From NCBI RefSeq assembly GCF_052065835.1, contig NZ_JBQHTG010000002.1, positions 1 to 64,000 of the forward strand: a DNA stretch of 64,000 nt. The letters run 5' to 3'. The notes below the pieces were generated by a model that was given only the letters and a program-made list of their open reading frames with translations, searched no databases and was not told the origin of the DNA. Origin of the DNA: Laedolimicola sp934402125. Lineage in GTDB: Bacteria > Bacillota > Clostridia > Lachnospirales > Lachnospiraceae. Made by a program: the position numbers and the translations under genes. Position 1 is the first letter of the stretch, and every line of letters starts with the position of its first letter. Of this stretch, positions 33,037-41,303 are shown one piece after another.

Positions 33037-33315
33037 ATGAGTATTGTGATTATCGGAGGACACGACCGGATGGTGCGTCAGTACCATGACATCTGTAAGG
33101 CGCATAAATGTAAGGCAAAGGTATTTACCCAGATGACAGGCGACCTGAAAAAACAGGTGGGCAGACCGGATCTGTTCGTACTGTTCACGAACACCGTATC
33201 CCACAAGATGGCCAAATGTGCCCTGGAAGAAGCCAAGCGGAACAACATCGAAGTGGTACGCTGTCACACCAGCAGCCAGGCAGCCTTGGAAGAAATTCTC
33301 GGGAGCTATTGCTGA
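33037..33315 (+). CDS. DUF2325 family protein
   Basis: A 92-residue protein of the DUF2325 family (MSIVIIGGHDRMVRQYHDIC, then FTQMTGDLKKQVGRPD and FTNTVSHKM). The fold is Rossmann-like; the conserved CK residues hint at metal or redox binding. In clostridia the gene sits with DUF3793 and flavodoxin genes and iron-type operators, as here. Function is not established. The start at 33037 has AGGG 7 bases upstream; ATG at 33031 is too close. The stop overlaps the DUF3793 start. Confidence 0.85.
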   Translation: MSIVIIGGHDRMVRQYHDICKAHKCKAKVFTQMTGDLKKQVGRPDLFVLFTNTVSHKMAKCALEEAKRNNIEVVRCHTSSQAALEEILGSYC

Positions 33316-33884
33316 TGGCCGGGGTGGGAAAGGAGTTGGAAAGGCTCCTGGCTACGCACTGCGCGCCGGTATTCTGTCATAAAAAGGCGGCCAATCTGGT
33401 GGCAGCCAGACGGGAACTGCTGGAAGCGCTTCCGGAAGTGCTTGCAGGAAGCAGAATCTCCTGGGTACAGCTTTGCGGCTGTAAAAAATACTGTCATATC
33501 CTGTTTTACGACCGGGAGCGGCTGGAGAACTATTTGATTCGAAAAGAGCACCGGAAGTTTCTGGAAGAACAGGGGTATGGAAATAAGACTCTGGAAGAAC
33601 AGCTGAAGCAGCTGGCAGGGCGCTATGAAAGCTATCAGAAGCAGGGCAGTATATTTCCCCATGAAATCGGTCTGTTTCTGGAATATCCCCTGGCAGATAT
33701 CGAGGGCTTTATCGAACATCAGGGAAAGGACGCCCTGGAAAGCGGTTACTGGAAGGTCTACGGAGATGTGGAGCAGGCGAGAGCCCTGTTTCGTCTCTAC
33801 GATGAACTGAAGACAGCGCTCACCACGATGCTGGCGGCTGGCGTTAGCTTCCGGAAATGCTGCGCGGCGCAGGGAGCCGCATAA
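33315..33884 (+). CDS. DUF3793 family protein
   Basis: A 189-residue soluble protein of the DUF3793 family, with the conserved opening around HCAPVFCHKKAANL, the Cys-rich CGCKKYCHILFYDRERLE and the FPHEIGLFLEYPLADIEGFI signature. The function is unknown; conservation of cysteines and linkage with flavodoxin and iron genes suggest a role in iron or heme/redox metabolism. It starts on the overlap TGATG with the DUF2325 stop, after GGGAG. Confidence 0.88.
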   Translation: MAGVGKELERLLATHCAPVFCHKKAANLVAARRELLEALPEVLAGSRISWVQLCGCKKYCHILFYDRERLENYLIRKEHRKFLEEQGYGNKTLEEQLKQLAGRYESYQKQGSIFPHEIGLFLEYPLADIEGFIEHQGKDALESGYWKVYGDVEQARALFRLYDELKTALTTMLAAGVSFRKCCAAQGAA

Positions 33885-33950
33885 AAATGCATAGAAGGCT
33901 GCGATACAGCTTTTTATAAAATAAATCAGAAAAAAATCAGGAGGAAAATC

Positions 33951-34361
33951 ATGAAGGTAGTATATTGGAGCAGCACAGGGAATACAGAGAGAATGGCAGA
34001 AATGCTGGGCGAGGAGATTAAAAACGCAGGCGGCGAAGCAGAGGTATGCGAGCTGTCCACCGTATCCCCAGCCGATCTGGCAGGCGAGGACGTCTTTGCG
34101 CTTGGCGCTTCCGCTATGGGCGACGAGGAACTGGACGAGGGCGAGGTAGAGCCGTTCGTAGAGGAACTGGAGAAATCCGTATCCGGTAAGAAGGTAGCGC
34201 TGTTTGGCTCCTATGACTGGGGCGACGGCGAGTGGATGCGCAAATGGGAAGAGCGCATGAAAGAAGCCGGGGCAGAGGTAGTCGGCATCGTCATTGCCAA
34301 CAACGAGCCGGGTGATGAGGATCAGGCGAACCTGGCAGAGCTTGCGAAAAAGTTGGTGTAA
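33951..34361 (+). CDS. Flavodoxin
   Basis: A 136-residue flavodoxin with the FMN phosphate loop WSSTGNTERMAE near the N terminus, the 50s loop GASAMGDEELDEGEVEPF and the 90s loop FGSYDWGDGEWM. It carries electrons in place of ferredoxin when iron is short, which fits its place behind iron-type operators and with DUF2325/DUF3793. AGGAGG precedes the ATG; a GGGCCC hairpin follows. Confidence 0.95.
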   Translation: MKVVYWSSTGNTERMAEMLGEEIKNAGGEAEVCELSTVSPADLAGEDVFALGASAMGDEELDEGEVEPFVEELEKSVSGKKVALFGSYDWGDGEWMRKWEERMKEAGAEVVGIVIANNEPGDEDQANLAELAKKLV

Positions 34362-34377
34362 ATTCGTAAAAAATGGA

Positions 34378-34397
34378 GGGCCCGAAAGGGCCCTTCT
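34378..34397 (+). terminator. Terminator-like hairpin after flavodoxin
   Basis: GGGCCC (34378-34383), GAAA loop, GGGCCC (34388-34393), then TTCT. The stem is strong but the T-tract weak. Confidence 0.6.
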
Positions 34398-34410
34398 GCT
34401 ATATTATAGA

Positions 34411-34499
34411 GTTAGTTAAAACAAACAATTAGTATTGACAAACTTCTCCGGGTGTGTTTTAATAAGTATTGGAAAAAGAAATTGAGAGTTATTCTCAAT
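34411..34499 (+). promoter_or_regulatory. fur-gene promoter with two operator types
   Basis: A one-mismatch version of the GTTAG-N6-CTAAC site (GTTAG-TTAAAA-CAAAC, 34411-34426) precedes TTGACA (34435-34440) and TTTAAT (34458-34463), spacing 17. A perfect 7-5-7 repeat ATTGAGA-GTTAT-TCTCAAT (34481-34499), close to a classical Fur box, follows the expected start. Confidence 0.65.
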
Positions 34500-34547
34500 A
34501 AACTGCATTCCAGAAATACCTTGCAAGCACATGAGATAGGAGATAAA

Positions 34548-34823
34548 ATGTCAGGAGAGGAATGGAAAAATATGAGTCAGGAGATGATTCTTGGACGCCT
34601 GCGGGAACGCGGATATCGTATTACGAAACAGAGAAATCTGATTATCAGTACCATTCTGGAGAATGACTGTTCCTGCTGCAAGGAAATCTATTATCAGGTA
34701 AGAGAAAAAGACCAGACCGTCGGCATTGCCACGGTATATCGTATGATCAAGACCCTGGAAGAAGCCGGAGTCATCGATCGGAGAAATATGTATCGAATCG
34801 GAAGCTTGAAAGAAGGTGCATGA
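34548..34823 (+). CDS. Short Fur-family regulator, DNA-binding domain only
   Basis: A 91-residue protein that matches just the winged-helix part of Fur (LRERGYRITKQRNLIISTIL, then TVYRMIKTLEEAGVI) and ends where the His-rich metal-binding and dimerisation domain would begin. A CSCC cluster in the turn between helices could bind metal instead. The start at 34548 is set by AGGAG 5 bases upstream. The frame ends naturally with no shifted continuation, and the next gene begins at once, so this is a real short protein and not an obvious truncation. It is followed by the FeoB-associated peptide. Its promoter has a perfect Fur-like repeat, suggesting autoregulation or control by a full Fur. Confidence 0.8.
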   Translation: MSGEEWKNMSQEMILGRLRERGYRITKQRNLIISTILENDCSCCKEIYYQVREKDQTVGIATVYRMIKTLEEAGVIDRRNMYRIGSLKEGA

Positions 34824-34825
34824 GT

Positions 34826-34996
34826 ATGTTGGCAGACATTATCGTAGTAGCGATTGTGGGAATTATCGCAGTTCTCTGTATCAGAACCCTGATACACAAT
34901 AAGAAGACGCGCGGAACCACCTGCAGTATGGGCTGCGCAGGCTGCAGCTGCAGTGGAAGCTGCGGATGCGGCGATCCGGCCGGGCATAAGAAGTGA
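34826..34996 (+). CDS. FeoB-associated Cys-rich membrane protein
   Basis: A 56-residue peptide with one membrane helix (about 2-22, LADIIVVAIVGIIAVLCIRTL) and a tail with eight cysteines clustered as CSMGCAGCSCSGSCGCG. This is the FeoB-associated Cys-rich family, thought to assist ferrous iron uptake at the membrane. It starts at 34826 (an ATG at 34820 overlaps the fur stop) after GAAGG. It is co-transcribed with the short Fur gene, 6 kb from feoB. Confidence 0.88.
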   Translation: MLADIIVVAIVGIIAVLCIRTLIHNKKTRGTTCSMGCAGCSCSGSCGCGDPAGHKK

Positions 34997-35081
34997 GACA
35001 GATAGTTTCAGAAAAATATCATAGATAACCGTCGGAAAACATGCTATACTCAAAGAAACGAATAAAGAGGGGGGAGTTTTT

Positions 35082-35648
35082 ATGTACGGTTACGAAAATG
35101 CAGCATCTGGACTTAAAAAAATGTTCACAGCTCAGGTAGGCGGTATTATCTGCGTGGTACTTATGATGATTCCACTCATCGGAGTAATCAGCCTGATCGG
35201 AGTATTTGTATTTGGAATTATGTCCCTGATCGGACTGAACAGCGCAGGAAAAGACATTGAAGGCTGCAAAACAGCCTTTACACTTACCATTGTACAGATG
35301 GTCGTAAGTGTAATCGGTAATCTGGCTGGCACGGGAGTTTTTGCTACGGTTTTTTCTGTTGTAAATGATATTCTGGCACTTCTGATTACCCGGGCAGTCT
35401 GCCTGTCTGTGTCGGAGGTGATGGAGAATCTGAACCGTCAGGATGTGGCAGATACGGGACATTCCGTATGGAAGATCAATCTGGGCTGCTATGTGGTGGA
35501 TATCGTTCTGACGATTCTTGCCGTGATTCCTGTTTTGGGAACAGTGCTGGCGGTTGCAGGCAGTGTCGTTACCGTGATCCTGAGTCTGGTGGCAGGTATC
35601 ATGTACATCATTTTCCTGTCAAAAAGCTATCAGGCTCTGGAGAATTAA
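35082..35648 (+). CDS. Membrane protein of unknown function
   Basis: A 188-residue protein with about four to five hydrophobic helices (around 18-50, 64-90, 92-110, 137-180) separated by short loops and no charged domain. The sequence is glycine- and valine-rich, like small integral membrane proteins with DUF-type annotations. No family could be assigned. A strong AGAGGGGGGAG ribosome site precedes the ATG, and a TATACT at 35045-35050 may be the -10, with a poor -35. A good terminator follows. Confidence 0.6.
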   Translation: MYGYENAASGLKKMFTAQVGGIICVVLMMIPLIGVISLIGVFVFGIMSLIGLNSAGKDIEGCKTAFTLTIVQMVVSVIGNLAGTGVFATVFSVVNDILALLITRAVCLSVSEVMENLNRQDVADTGHSVWKINLGCYVVDIVLTILAVIPVLGTVLAVAGSVVTVILSLVAGIMYIIFLSKSYQALEN

Positions 35649-35680
35649 GTTCATAAAATCCCTTTCGGCAAGTGATATGT

Positions 35681-35719
35681 ACCCTCTTTACTGGTCAACC
35701 AGTAAGGAGGGTATTTTTA
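35681..35719 (+). terminator. Terminator after the membrane protein gene
   Basis: A 15-base stem (TACCCTCTTTACTGG with CCAGTAAGGAGGGTA, one G-U) with a TCAA loop, then ATTTTTA. Confidence 0.9.
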
Positions 35720-35790
35720 TCCACCCGAATAAAACGCCCTCTCCGAGAATAAATATAAAATGAAAACATACCCTGGGATGTCCCCTGATT

Positions 35791-37008
35791 ATGAAAAAAT
35801 TTCTGGCCGCTTTGTTTTCGGTACTTCTGTTCCTATATTTCATTGACATTGTACTGCCTGTAGAGGCCGGGGCCGCGCCAGGCGACGATTCCCTTGCCCT
35901 CTACGCCCAGTCGGCCGTCCTGATGGATGCCGATACCGGGCGTATTTTATATGCCAAAAACGCGGAGGAACAGCGTCCCATGGCCAGCACCACCAAAATC
36001 ATGACCCTGATTTTGGCGTTGGAGAATGCGAATTCGGACGATCTTGTTACGGTATCTGAGTACGCGGCCTCCATGCCGGACGTCCAGCTTCATATCCGTT
36101 CCGGCGAGCGTTACCGGCTGGGGGATTTGCTCTATGCCATGATGTTGGAATCCCATAACGACGCGGCAGTGGCCATTGCCGAGCATGTGGGCGGCAGTGT
36201 TCCCGGATTTGCGGGGCTCATGAATGCCAAGGCCCGGGATATCGGCTGTTACGCTACGTATTTTATTACGCCTAACGGACTGGACGCGGAGGATAAAAAG
36301 GGTGTCCATTCCACTACGGCGGCGGATCTGGCCCGTATGCTGCGCTATTGTATCCTGCAGTCTCCAAGAAGAGAGGAATTTCTTGCAATCACCCGGACGA
36401 ACGCTTACAGCTTTACGGACACGGAAGGGGTTCGCAGCTTTACGGTCGGGAACAAGAACGCGTTTTTGCATATGATGGAAGGGGCACTGACGGGAAAAAC
36501 CGGATTTACGGGAAATGCGGGTTATTGCTATGTGGGGGCGCTTCGGCAGGAGGATAGGACCTTTATTGTAGCTCTGCTGGCCTGCGGCTGGCCCAATAAC
36601 CGTAGTTATAAGTGGAGCGATACCCGGAAGCTCATGAGCTATGGTCTGGCCCATTACAACAGACGGCCTATCTGGCAGGAGCCGGATTTACCGGAGCTGG
36701 AAGTGAAAGATGCCGTCCCGGACGGAGCGGGAATCCATCTTGCGGAGCCTGTGTATACAAGGCTGCGTCTGTCGGAGAGTGAGCCGGACGCTGCGCTTCT
36801 ACTGTCGGACAATGACCGTCTGCAGGTAAAGACGGTTCTGCCGGAAGCACTGACAGCGCCGCTGGAGCCCGGTATCCCGGTAGGCAGTGTCCGCTATTAC
36901 GTGAACGGACAGGTAATGAAGGTGTATCCGATAGAGACAGCGGAACAGGTAGAGGCTATAGACCTGCGTTGGTGTGTGGAAAGGCTGTGGAAGCAGTACA
37001 TTCCATAA
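35791..37008 (+). CDS. D-alanyl-D-alanine carboxypeptidase (second DacF-type)
   Basis: A 405-residue S11 penicillin-binding protein, related to the gene at 21511. The signal peptide (1-28, ending VEAGAAPG) precedes STTK of the active-site serine, SHN in LESHNDAAVAIAEH and KTG in LTGKTGFTGNAGYC. A beta-rich C-terminal domain follows, with no clear membrane anchor. The Shine-Dalgarno before the ATG is weak, as for the other copy. One of the two may be expressed in sporulation, as DacF and DacB are in Bacillus; this cannot be decided here. Confidence 0.9.
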   Translation: MKKFLAALFSVLLFLYFIDIVLPVEAGAAPGDDSLALYAQSAVLMDADTGRILYAKNAEEQRPMASTTKIMTLILALENANSDDLVTVSEYAASMPDVQLHIRSGERYRLGDLLYAMMLESHNDAAVAIAEHVGGSVPGFAGLMNAKARDIGCYATYFITPNGLDAEDKKGVHSTTAADLARMLRYCILQSPRREEFLAITRTNAYSFTDTEGVRSFTVGNKNAFLHMMEGALTGKTGFTGNAGYCYVGALRQEDRTFIVALLACGWPNNRSYKWSDTRKLMSYGLAHYNRRPIWQEPDLPELEVKDAVPDGAGIHLAEPVYTRLRLSESEPDAALLLSDNDRLQVKTVLPEALTAPLEPGIPVGSVRYYVNGQVMKVYPIETAEQVEAIDLRWCVERLWKQYIP

Positions 37009-37105
37009 AAAATATCCCCCCCACCGGGCTTGTGGAGAATAAAAAAAACTGCTACACTCGAACCATCCCAATTATAAATCATTCTATCAGATAATTTCAA
37101 ACAAC

Positions 37106-37145
37106 CCCAAAAGAATCGTGTCCGATCAAACACGATTCTTTTTGG
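37106..37145. terminator. Hairpin terminator after the second carboxypeptidase
   Basis: AAAAGAATCGTGT (37109-37121) pairs with ACACGATTCTTTT (37130-37142), with TTTTTGG following on the plus strand. Confidence 0.8.
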
Positions 37146-37177
37146 TTAAAATCTGTATCGCGTGAAAGGAAAGAAAA

Positions 37178-37762
37178 ATGGAAGTAAATGTATTATTATT
37201 TGATGATTTCGAAACCATGGACGCTTTTGGGCCGGCCGATATTCTGTCCTGTGAAAAAGAGGGACTGCATGTCAATTATCTTTCACTGACGGGCAATATG
37301 GTGAACAGCATGCAGGGCGTGAAGGTCTGGACAGAGCCGCTTAACCCGGAGCAGCTGAAGGGAATTCTGATTGTGCCGGGAGGACGTGGCGCAAGGAGAA
37401 TTCTGCAGCAGGATACCGAACTCCAGAAGAAGATCAAGATTGCGGCGGAGCGATCGGAATTTTGTCTGATGATTGCGGAAGGAGCGTACCTGGTGGCGCA
37501 GACCGGTCTTCTTTTCCGCAGAAAAATCGCAGCCTGCAAAGCCGGAGAAAACTGGAAACGAATGTTTCTGGCAGGAGTTTATGAGGTTCCGGACGCCAGC
37601 TGGGTGGCAGACGGAAAATATTATTCCGCAGGGACCACGGCGGACGGTCTGTCCATGGCCCTGACGATGCTGGCGGATCAGATTGATCTGGACGTGGCGC
37701 TGCAGACGGCGAAGCGTCTGGGTTATCATTGGAATCCGGAGGATGAGGCTGTTTATCAGTAG
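37178..37762 (+). CDS. DJ-1/PfpI-family protein lacking the catalytic cysteine
   Basis: A 194-residue class I glutamine-amidotransferase-like protein of the DJ-1/PfpI/ThiJ group (VLLFDDFETMDAFGPADILS at the start, IVPGGRGARRI in the middle). The nucleophile elbow, normally VCTGA-type, reads MIAEGAYLVAQTGLL, so the cysteine is replaced by alanine. The conserved glutamate of the first loop and the rest of the fold appear intact. It may bind a ligand or act as a chaperone; family enzymes include glyoxalase III and isonitrile hydratase. It lies just before the ABC importer operon in the same orientation. Confidence 0.8.
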   Translation: MEVNVLLFDDFETMDAFGPADILSCEKEGLHVNYLSLTGNMVNSMQGVKVWTEPLNPEQLKGILIVPGGRGARRILQQDTELQKKIKIAAERSEFCLMIAEGAYLVAQTGLLFRRKIAACKAGENWKRMFLAGVYEVPDASWVADGKYYSAGTTADGLSMALTMLADQIDLDVALQTAKRLGYHWNPEDEAVYQ

Positions 37763-37834
37763 AAATGGGACAAAAGACAACTTAAAATCCCGGCAGAGAA
37801 TAAAATTTCATCTTCGACAGAGGGAGTATTAAAA

Positions 37835-38779
37835 ATGAAATCTTACATATTAAAGCGATTGCTTCAGCTTTTGCCGATTCTGCTGGCGATCACATTTCTT
37901 TCCTACGGCATGATGAGAGTTGCTGGAAGCGATGTGGTGGAGCAGAAAATGGAAAATACCGGAAGCGATATTTCGCAGGAAGTCGTGGATGCAGCCCGAG
38001 AGGAGCTTGGACTGGACAAGCCCTTTCTGACGCAGTATGTGGTCTGGCTGGGAGGACTTCTCCGTGGGGATATGGGAACCAGTTATGTGTCTGGTAAACC
38101 AGTGTTCTCCACATTTATATCTAAGCTTCCGGCAACATTGCTTCTGACGGTCACATCGATTCTGCTGACGATTTTGATTTCTGTTCCGTTAGGTATTTTA
38201 TCGGCGGTTCATCAAAACCGATGTTCAGATTATCTGATCCGGACATTCAGCTTTATTGGCAATAGCTTACCGAATTTTTTTGTATCGCTGTTATTGATGT
38301 ATCTGTTTGCCATCCGTCTGGGCTGGTTTCCGGTAATTGCAACCGGGGTCAGTCTGAAAAGTGTTGCTATGCCGGCAACTACACTGGCCATTGCCATGAG
38401 CGCGAAATATCTTCGCCAGGTAAGAGCAACGGTATTGGATGAACTGAGTAAAGATTATGTGGTCGGAGCAAAAGCAAGAGGCGTCAAATTCTCCAGAATC
38501 CTGTGGGGAAGTGTTATGAAAGCTTCTCTGGTAACAATCACGACCTTGCTGATGTTATCAGTAGGAAGTCTTCTGGGAGGAACCGCAATTGTAGAATCTA
38601 TCTTCATGTGGGATGGGGTCGGAAAGATGGCAGTGGATGCTATCAGCATGCGCGACTACCCGATCATTCAGGCTTATGTGATGTGGATGGCGATTATTTA
38701 TGTGGCGGCCAATCTGCTGACAGATATTTCCTATCGCTTCCTGGATCCGAGGATCCGTCTGGGAGGTGATCGGGAATGA
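37835..38779 (+). CDS. Nickel/peptide ABC permease (NikB/DppB-like)
   Basis: A 314-residue inner-membrane permease with six helices and the cytoplasmic EAA-type loop (VLDELSKDYVVGAKARGVKF). The N terminus MKSYILKRLLQLLPILLAIT is typical of DppB/NikB proteins. It starts a five-gene operon (two permeases, binding protein, two ATPases) after GAGGGAG. Codons such as GAT and GGA are preferred more than in neighbouring genes. The substrate (nickel chelate, dipeptide or a metallophore) cannot be told from this subunit. Confidence 0.92.
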   Translation: MKSYILKRLLQLLPILLAITFLSYGMMRVAGSDVVEQKMENTGSDISQEVVDAAREELGLDKPFLTQYVVWLGGLLRGDMGTSYVSGKPVFSTFISKLPATLLLTVTSILLTILISVPLGILSAVHQNRCSDYLIRTFSFIGNSLPNFFVSLLLMYLFAIRLGWFPVIATGVSLKSVAMPATTLAIAMSAKYLRQVRATVLDELSKDYVVGAKARGVKFSRILWGSVMKASLVTITTLLMLSVGSLLGGTAIVESIFMWDGVGKMAVDAISMRDYPIIQAYVMWMAIIYVAANLLTDISYRFLDPRIRLGGDRE

Positions 38780-39639
38780 GTCAGGAGCGTCAGGTGACTG
38801 TCCGGGTTCAGAAAGTGAAGAGAAACCGGATCCGGATGAAATTAGTTTTGTTTGCAGTATTGGCAGCGACATTGCTGCTGATTACGATTTTTGCAAAGTA
38901 TATCTGTCCTTATGATCCTTACGCACAGGATCTGTCCCAGGCCATGCAGCCGCCCAGTGCAGCTCATCTGATGGGAACGGATACCTATGGTCGGGATATG
39001 CTGTCCCGCGTATTGATTGGAGCGCAGACCAGTATTTCTTCTACGTTTGCTTTGGTAGCAATCATTACGGTGTTTGGAACGATAGTTGGAATTTTCTGTG
39101 GCTACTATGGCGGAGTTGTTGATTCTGTGATGATGCGGATCTCCGACATCTGCCTGGCATTTCCGGGTCTGGTGTTTGCTATGGCGGTTGCAGCCATTTT
39201 AAATGGTGGTGTGCAGAATGCGGTCATTGCACTGGCACTGATCAGCTGGCCGAAGTATTCCAGAATTGCCAGAAGCCAGACCTTGTCCATGAAGAGTCTG
39301 CCGTATATGCAGGCCGCGCAGCTGGCAGGTGATTCAGCACTTCAGATGATCTTCCGGCATGTGCTTCCCAATATTGTTGGACCGATTCTGGTTACCTCCA
39401 TGTTAGATATCGGTACGATGATGATGGAGATTGCAGGACTGTCATTTTTGGGTCTGGGAGCCCAGCCTCCGGTGGCAGAGTGGGGAAGCATGATGAGCAG
39501 TGGCCGAAGCATGCTGCAGACCTATCCCTGGATCGTATTATCTCCGGGACTGGCCATCTTTGTATCTGTGGTGATATTTAACCTTCTGGGAGATACGATC
39601 CGTGATTATATGGATCCGAAGAACTCTCATTCAAGGTAG
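38776..39639 (+). CDS. Nickel/peptide ABC permease (NikC/DppC-like)
   Basis: A 287-residue permease with an N-terminal cytoplasmic segment and six helices; the coupling loop reads SLPYMQAAQLAGDSALQMIF and the family signature MGTDTYGRDMLSRVLIGAQ is near residue 60. It pairs with the preceding permease to form the pore. The start overlaps that gene's stop by 4 bases. Confidence 0.92.
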   Translation: MSQERQVTVRVQKVKRNRIRMKLVLFAVLAATLLLITIFAKYICPYDPYAQDLSQAMQPPSAAHLMGTDTYGRDMLSRVLIGAQTSISSTFALVAIITVFGTIVGIFCGYYGGVVDSVMMRISDICLAFPGLVFAMAVAAILNGGVQNAVIALALISWPKYSRIARSQTLSMKSLPYMQAAQLAGDSALQMIFRHVLPNIVGPILVTSMLDIGTMMMEIAGLSFLGLGAQPPVAEWGSMMSSGRSMLQTYPWIVLSPGLAIFVSVVIFNLLGDTIRDYMDPKNSHSR

Positions 39640-39663
39640 ATAAAAAAAACGGGGAGTAAACAT

Positions 39664-41271
39664 ATGAAAAAAAGAACAGGAAAAATTCTGGCATTACTTC
39701 TGTCACTGACCATGATGGCAGGTGCCATGGCAGGCTGTGGTTCAGAAAAGACAGATGGATCTGCAGACAGTACAAGTACACAGGCTGCAACCGGTGCAGA
39801 TACCACTGGTAAAAAAACATTTGTATTTGGTGATACCACATTTAATGCAGAAAACGAGGAATCCACGATTGACCCGCACAGTGCATACTGCGGATGGGCA
39901 TGTATGCGCTATGGAGTCGGAGAGACTCTGATGAAAATCAATGATTCCATGAAACTGGAACCGTGGATCGCAGAAGGGTATGAGCTGGTAGATAATCTTA
40001 CCTGGAAAATCACCTTAAAAGATGGGGTGTGCTTTTCCAATGGAAAACCTTGTGATGCGGAAGCGGTTAAGAAATGTCTTGAGGACCTGATCGCTGTGCA
40101 TGAGCGCGCGGCAGGAGATCTGAAGATTGCGTCTATGGAAGCAGACGGTCTGGTGCTGATGATCCATACAGCCGAAGAGTGTCCGAGTCTGATGAACTAT
40201 CTGTCTGAGCCCTATGGCTGTATCATTGATGTGGATGAGGGCGTGACGGATGACGGAATCGTGGTTGGTACCGGTCCGTATGTGGCAACCGAACTGGTGA
40301 CAGATGATCATCTGAAGCTTGTGAAAAATGAAAATTACTGGGATGGAAATGTGAACATAGATGAGATCACGGTCTGTACCATTTCAGATGGAGATACTCT
40401 GGCACTGGCACTGCAGTCCGGCGAGATCAATGCGGCATACGGTATGGCATATGCAAGCTATCCGATTTTTGAAAATGACAAGTTCCAGTTTACCAGTGTG
40501 CAGACCAGCCGTTCCTTTTACGTACAGATGAATTATGCATCTCCGGTTGTGGCAGATGACGCAGTCCGTGAAGCCATTGCCATGGGTATTGATAAGGAAT
40601 CCTTTGTCAAGGTGCTTCTGAATGGATATGGATATGTGGCAACGGGTGCCTTCCCTGATACGGTAGCGTTCGGAGGTTCTGCACTGAATGCGAAGACTTA
40701 TGATCCGGAAGCAGCGAAAGCGGTTTTGGAAGAAGCCGGATGGATCGACAGCGATGGTGATGGAATCCGTGAAAAAGACGGGCAGAAGCTGACCATCCGG
40801 TGGCTCACCTATCCGAGTCGTCAGGAACTGCCGCTGCTGGCAGAGGCTGCGCAGAGCACTCTGAAAGAGATCGGAATAGAGGTACAGATCAACGCAACTG
40901 CAGACCACAATACGATCTGTAAAGATCCGGCGGCATGGGATGTATATGTAGGCGCCAATGTAAACTGTGGTCTGGGAGATCCGACTAACTTTTTCTCTAC
41001 ACATTGTCTGGATGCGTCCACCAAGAATCGTGGACAGTATCACAGCAATGAGTTGGAAGAGCTGGCAGTGAAACTGAACAGCACGTTCGATGTGACAGAG
41101 AGAAACCAGATTGCCATTGAGATGCAGCAGCAGCTTCTGGATGATGATGCGTTTGTATTCTGCTCTTTCTTAAAGATGAGTATGATCAGTCAGGCAAATG
41201 TGACAGGCCTTACCGCACATGCATGCGATTACTATGAGCTGACGGCTGATCTTGATATCAACGAAATATGA
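39664..41271 (+). CDS. Solute-binding lipoprotein (SBP family 5)
   Basis: A 535-residue extracellular binding protein with a lipoprotein signal (lipobox AMAGC, Cys25) and the family-5 fold seen in nickel- and peptide-binding proteins. The opening FVFGDTTFNAENEESTIDPH is the usual start of the mature domain. It is the substrate-determining subunit of the operon. Several cysteines are scattered in the mature part (YCGWACMRYG, KPCDAEAVKKC), which is unusual for exported clostridial binding proteins and could reflect metal or thiol ligand binding. Substrate unknown. Confidence 0.92.
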   Translation: MKKRTGKILALLLSLTMMAGAMAGCGSEKTDGSADSTSTQAATGADTTGKKTFVFGDTTFNAENEESTIDPHSAYCGWACMRYGVGETLMKINDSMKLEPWIAEGYELVDNLTWKITLKDGVCFSNGKPCDAEAVKKCLEDLIAVHERAAGDLKIASMEADGLVLMIHTAEECPSLMNYLSEPYGCIIDVDEGVTDDGIVVGTGPYVATELVTDDHLKLVKNENYWDGNVNIDEITVCTISDGDTLALALQSGEINAAYGMAYASYPIFENDKFQFTSVQTSRSFYVQMNYASPVVADDAVREAIAMGIDKESFVKVLLNGYGYVATGAFPDTVAFGGSALNAKTYDPEAAKAVLEEAGWIDSDGDGIREKDGQKLTIRWLTYPSRQELPLLAEAAQSTLKEIGIEVQINATADHNTICKDPAAWDVYVGANVNCGLGDPTNFFSTHCLDASTKNRGQYHSNELEELAVKLNSTFDVTERNQIAIEMQQQLLDDDAFVFCSFLKMSMISQANVTGLTAHACDYYELTADLDINEI

Positions 41272-41303
41272 TATCATTTTGACAGTGATTCAGGAGTTAT
41301 GGA

